Shown: positions 61,525-64,000 of the stretch, piece after piece | Numbering within the stretch: the first letter of the stretch is position 1 | Layout: each line of letters opens with the position of its first letter | Origin: JBOCEF01 sp050586345 | GTDB lineage: Bacteria > Pseudomonadota > Alphaproteobacteria > Rhodobacterales > Rhodobacteraceae | Length of the DNA stretch: 64,000 nt | Reading direction: 5' to 3' | NCBI RefSeq assembly: GCF_050586345.1 | Contig: NZ_JBOCEF010000014.1 | Span: forward strand, 1 to 64,000 | The notes under the pieces: generated by a model | What the model was told of the DNA's origin: nothing | Database searches by the model: none | What the model saw: only the letters and a program-made list of their open reading frames with translations | Translations under genes and position numbers: made by a program

Positions 61525-63462
61525 TCAGGGCAGCAGCGGCCCGAGCCGGGCGCCGAAATGCGCCTGGCCCGCCGGGCTCCAGTGATCCCCGTCGCTCCAG
61601 TACACGGCGCCGCAGTCGAACATGTCCTCGCGCGCGTCGAAGGCCAGCACCTCCTGCACCGAGACATAGGCGATCCCGGCCGCCGCGGCGCGCTCGGCCA
61701 GCGCGCGGTCGAGCGCGGCGTAGCGTTCGGCCCGGCCCTCGGGCAGGTCCGGGCCCGGCCCGGCGCAGTCGCGCGACATCAGCTGGTCGAGGTCGAGATG
61801 CGGCTCGAGCCAGGGTCCGACCCAGGTCAGGTCCATCGCCCCGGAGAGGGGGGCCAGCGCAGCGAGGACGCGGTCGACATTCGCGGCGTGAACCGAGGTG
61901 TCGGGGACGTGCTTGCGCCGGAAGGCGGTGCGGTCGACCTCGCGACCGTCCGGGGTCTGCATCAGGTAGAAGGCGGCCTGCATGTAGAAGGCGGCCTCGA
62001 CCTGCGCGGCGCGGGAGAGGGCGAACGCCGCCGCCTCGTTGAAATCGCAGCCCGGCCCTTTCGGCGAATGCGCCCGGCAGCCGGCCTGCACCAGGCCGAC
62101 CACGAAGGGCCGGTCGGTGGCGTGCAGCACCGCGTCGTAGAAGTCGATCCCGTGCGAATCCCCCAGCAGCAGCAGCGCCTTGCCATGCTTCGCCGCGCAG
62201 GCGTCGAAGCGCGCGCGGAACGCCTCGGACGCCTCCTGGTCGCGGAACCGGCAGTCGCCGTCCGACAGCGCCGCGCTGCGCTGGTGCGCGCGCATCTCCG
62301 AGAGCGCGGCGAAGACCTGCGCCTGCCGGGGCGAGAGCGCGGCCATGTAGGCGTCGCGCTGCATCCCGGTCCCCAGCAGCGCCGCCAGCGCCGCCCCCAG
62401 CGCCGTCATCGCCGCGCCGTAGCGCAGCGCCGGCCCCCAGCCGGGCGCGGGCGCGCCGCGGCGGAACGGGCGCTCGACGAAGGCCCAGGTCGCCCAGGCC
62501 AGGGCCAGCGAGACCGCGCAGAGCGCCAGCATGATCCACAGCGCCGGCTCGCCCCCCGCCGCGATCCGCGCGAAGGCCAGCACCGGCTGGTGCCACAGGT
62601 AGGCGGAGTAGGAGATCAGCCCGATCCACACGAAGGGCGCCGTGGACAGGAGCCGCCCCGCGATCCCGTCCCGCCCCCAGCGCAGCACCGCCGCCGTCCC
62701 CAGCACCGGGATCAGCGTCCAGAGCGAGGGGGCGGGCGTCGCCGTGTCATAGACCGCCATCGGCACGACCACCGCGACCAGCCCCAGCCCCGCCAGCGCC
62801 CCGGCCGCGGCGCCCCGGCGCGGGGCGTGGCCCCGGTGCTCGGCCCAGGCCAGCAGCGCGCCGGCCAGCAGCTCCCACAACCGGGTCGCGGGCAGGAAGA
62901 AATTGGCGTCGGGCTTGGCGATCGCCGCCCAGTCGGCGACCGCGAGGCTGAGCGCCGCGAGCGCCAGCAGCGCCGGGCCGACCAGCGCCCGGCGGCGCAT
63001 CAGCAGCAGCAGCAGGACCGGGAACAGGATGTAGAACTGCTCCTCGACCGCCAGCGACCAGGTGTGCAGCAGCGGCGCCTGGTCGGCGGCGGTGTTGAAA
63101 TAGTCCACCTCCCGCCAGAAATGGATGTTGGAGACGAAGGCGAGGGTGGCGAGGCCGCTGACCAGGAAGTCCTCGAACGGGCCCGGCCGCATCAGCAGCC
63201 AGCCCGCGGGGATGCAGGCCAGGATCACCGCGATCAGCGCGGGCATGATCCGGCGCGCGCGGCGCGCGTAGAAGCGGGCGAAGGAAAAGTCGCCCGCCGC
63301 CATCTCGGCGATCAGGATCGCGCCGATGAGATAGCCGGAGATCACGAAGAACACGTCGACCCCGAGCCACCCGCCCGAGAAGCCCGGCGTTCCCGCGTGG
63401 TACAGCATGACCGGCGCGACGGCGACGGTGCGCAGGCCGTCGATCTCCGGACGATGCTTCAT
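61525..63462 (-). CDS. Acyltransferase-3 family protein with C-terminal SGNH domain (OafA-like)
   Basis: A 645-residue protein. The N-terminal membrane acyltransferase (about 1-350, roughly ten helices) begins HRPEIDGLRTVAVAPVMLYH with the catalytic RPEIDG-type motif and GWLGVDVFFVISGYLI. The C-terminal extracytoplasmic SGNH esterase/transferase domain has LLLLGDSHGIDFYDAVL (GDSH) and the final DGDHWSPAG Asp-His pair. Such proteins transfer acetyl groups to surface polysaccharides or peptidoglycan. The start has GAGGAG. It is followed on the same strand by, and lies downstream of, a second such gene. Confidence 0.93.
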   Translation of the reverse strand: MKHRPEIDGLRTVAVAPVMLYHAGTPGFSGGWLGVDVFFVISGYLIGAILIAEMAAGDFSFARFYARRARRIMPALIAVILACIPAGWLLMRPGPFEDFLVSGLATLAFVSNIHFWREVDYFNTAADQAPLLHTWSLAVEEQFYILFPVLLLLLMRRRALVGPALLALAALSLAVADWAAIAKPDANFFLPATRLWELLAGALLAWAEHRGHAPRRGAAAGALAGLGLVAVVVPMAVYDTATPAPSLWTLIPVLGTAAVLRWGRDGIAGRLLSTAPFVWIGLISYSAYLWHQPVLAFARIAAGGEPALWIMLALCAVSLALAWATWAFVERPFRRGAPAPGWGPALRYGAAMTALGAALAALLGTGMQRDAYMAALSPRQAQVFAALSEMRAHQRSAALSDGDCRFRDQEASEAFRARFDACAAKHGKALLLLGDSHGIDFYDAVLHATDRPFVVGLVQAGCRAHSPKGPGCDFNEAAAFALSRAAQVEAAFYMQAAFYLMQTPDGREVDRTAFRRKHVPDTSVHAANVDRVLAALAPLSGAMDLTWVGPWLEPHLDLDQLMSRDCAGPGPDLPEGRAERYAALDRALAERAAAAGIAYVSVQEVLAFDAREDMFDCGAVYWSDGDHWSPAGQAHFGARLGPLLP

Positions 63463-63582
63463 GGCCAATCTCCTCAAGGGGCGCCGGGCGCCCTGAAAAC
63501 CTCTTCGCCCCCGGACCGCGCGCGGGCCCGCGCATGTCGGCCCTCGAAGGCAGGCCCCGGAAGGCCGGACGCGCCCGGCGCC

Positions 63583-64000
63583 TCAGCGCCCCGCGTCGCC
63601 CGCCCCGCCCGCGTCGCGCCCCGGCAGCAGCGCGTCGAAGGCCCCGGCCTCGGCCAGGCGGCGGCCGATCAGCGCCGAGCCCTCCACCGTCAGGTGATGG
63701 GCGTCATAGCGCACCGGGGCCATCTCGGCGGTCACCGCGTCGCAGAGCAGCGGGCGTCCCAGGCAGGCCGAGGGCAGCATGTCGATCCAGGCCGCCCCCG
63801 CGCGCGCCGCGATCCGCTCGAGGCGCGCGTCGACCGCGTCGATCCGCGCGTCCCGCCGCGCGGTGAACAGCGCGTCGATCCGCGGCTTGGTCCAGTCCGC
63901 GTCGGGGTGCAGGTTGCGGATCCAGCGCAGGTAGCGGCTCGAGGGCGGGAACTCGGCATGGGAGCCTGCGACCGCGACCTTCAGCCCGCGCGCCTGGTAG
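63583..64000 (-). CDS. SGNH-domain protein, probably a second acyltransferase (5-prime end outside window)
   Basis: The minus-strand frame ending at 63583 is open to the window edge, giving at least 138 residues. It reads like the C-terminal SGNH domain of an OafA-type acyltransferase: KVAVAGSHAEFPPSSRYLRW, IDALFTARRDARIDAVDARLERIA, WIDMLPSACLGRPLLCD, and VRYDAHHLTVEGSALIGRRLAEAG with the Asp-x-x-His catalytic pair. The stop TGA lies 121 bases before the next acyltransferase start. The N-terminal membrane part and GDSH box would lie beyond 64000. Confidence 0.75.
   Translation of the reverse strand, partial: YQARGLKVAVAGSHAEFPPSSRYLRWIRNLHPDADWTKPRIDALFTARRDARIDAVDARLERIAARAGAAWIDMLPSACLGRPLLCDAVTAEMAPVRYDAHHLTVEGSALIGRRLAEAGAFDALLPGRDAGGAGDAGR

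Noticed and set aside
59756..62629. 957-residue minus-strand ORF
   Set aside because: Overlaps the beta-rich protein gene in antisense and the acyltransferase gene in another frame; shadow.

Overview
The window is a continuous piece of a very GC-rich (about 70 percent or more) alphaproteobacterial chromosome. The most likely placement is Rhodobacterales (Rhodobacteraceae/Paracoccaceae-like). Pointers are the order rplU-rpmA-GNAT-obgE-proB-proA, the order moaC-moeA-lexA with a GTTC-N7-GTTC SOS box, the exosortase fused to an EpsI domain, and the acs/adk/DUF4212/symporter/DUF294/exonuclease neighbourhood. The first 74 bases are a pure C homopolymer and look like a sequencing or assembly artefact at a contig end. 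No prophage, insertion sequence, CRISPR array or rRNA operon is visible. One tRNA (Lys, UUU) is present.

Layout. 0-3.6 kb: a GH13 sucrose-phosphorylase-type enzyme, a dihaem cytochrome c and a cytochrome c-prime. 3.7-14.6 kb: an acetate module on the plus strand. It has acetyl-CoA synthetase, adenylate kinase (which recycles the AMP made by Acs), a two-subunit sodium:solute symporter, a cNMP-binding/CBS/DUF294 protein, a small membrane protein, a stand-alone receiver domain, and a membrane protein joining PAS and a degenerate histidine-kinase core to a DnaQ-type exonuclease. 14.7-20.9 kb: map, sfsA, a CinA-like protein, two sulfotransferases, a maleylacetoacetate-isomerase-type GST and a TetR regulator. 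21.1-27.0 kb: proA, proB, an exported protein whose signal peptide is broken by a stop codon, obgE, a GNAT acetyltransferase, rpmA and rplU. 27.4-33.1 kb: parE, a lipoprotein, lexA, moeA, moaC and tRNA-Lys.

33.6-39.8 kb: a GT4 glycosyltransferase, then a signalling locus of a NarL-type regulator, an exported sulfite-oxidase-fold protein with no cysteine in its mature part, and a hybrid kinase with receiver and Hpt domains. 40-49.4 kb: TetR, a YjbR-like protein, an acyl-CoA ligase, and a fatty-acid oxidation run (enoyl-CoA hydratase, thiolase, FadB/J type protein), then two paralogous small membrane proteins and a CaiB/BaiF CoA-transferase joined by identical overlapping start/stop junctions. 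49.6-54.9 kb: an M15-type peptidase and a complete 3-hydroxybenzoate/gentisate pathway with a divergent MarR regulator. 55.1-64 kb: cell-surface and polysaccharide functions, namely an exosortase-EpsI fusion, a UDP-glucuronate 4-epimerase, a GT4 glycosyltransferase, a large predicted beta-rich protein of unknown role, and two acyltransferase/SGNH proteins, the last cut by the window end.

Most coding starts are supported by a clear purine-rich ribosome binding site. Many pairs overlap by 4 or 8 bases, which points to translational coupling. Short tandem repeats with units of 11-15 bp sit at or just after the stop codons of four unrelated genes.
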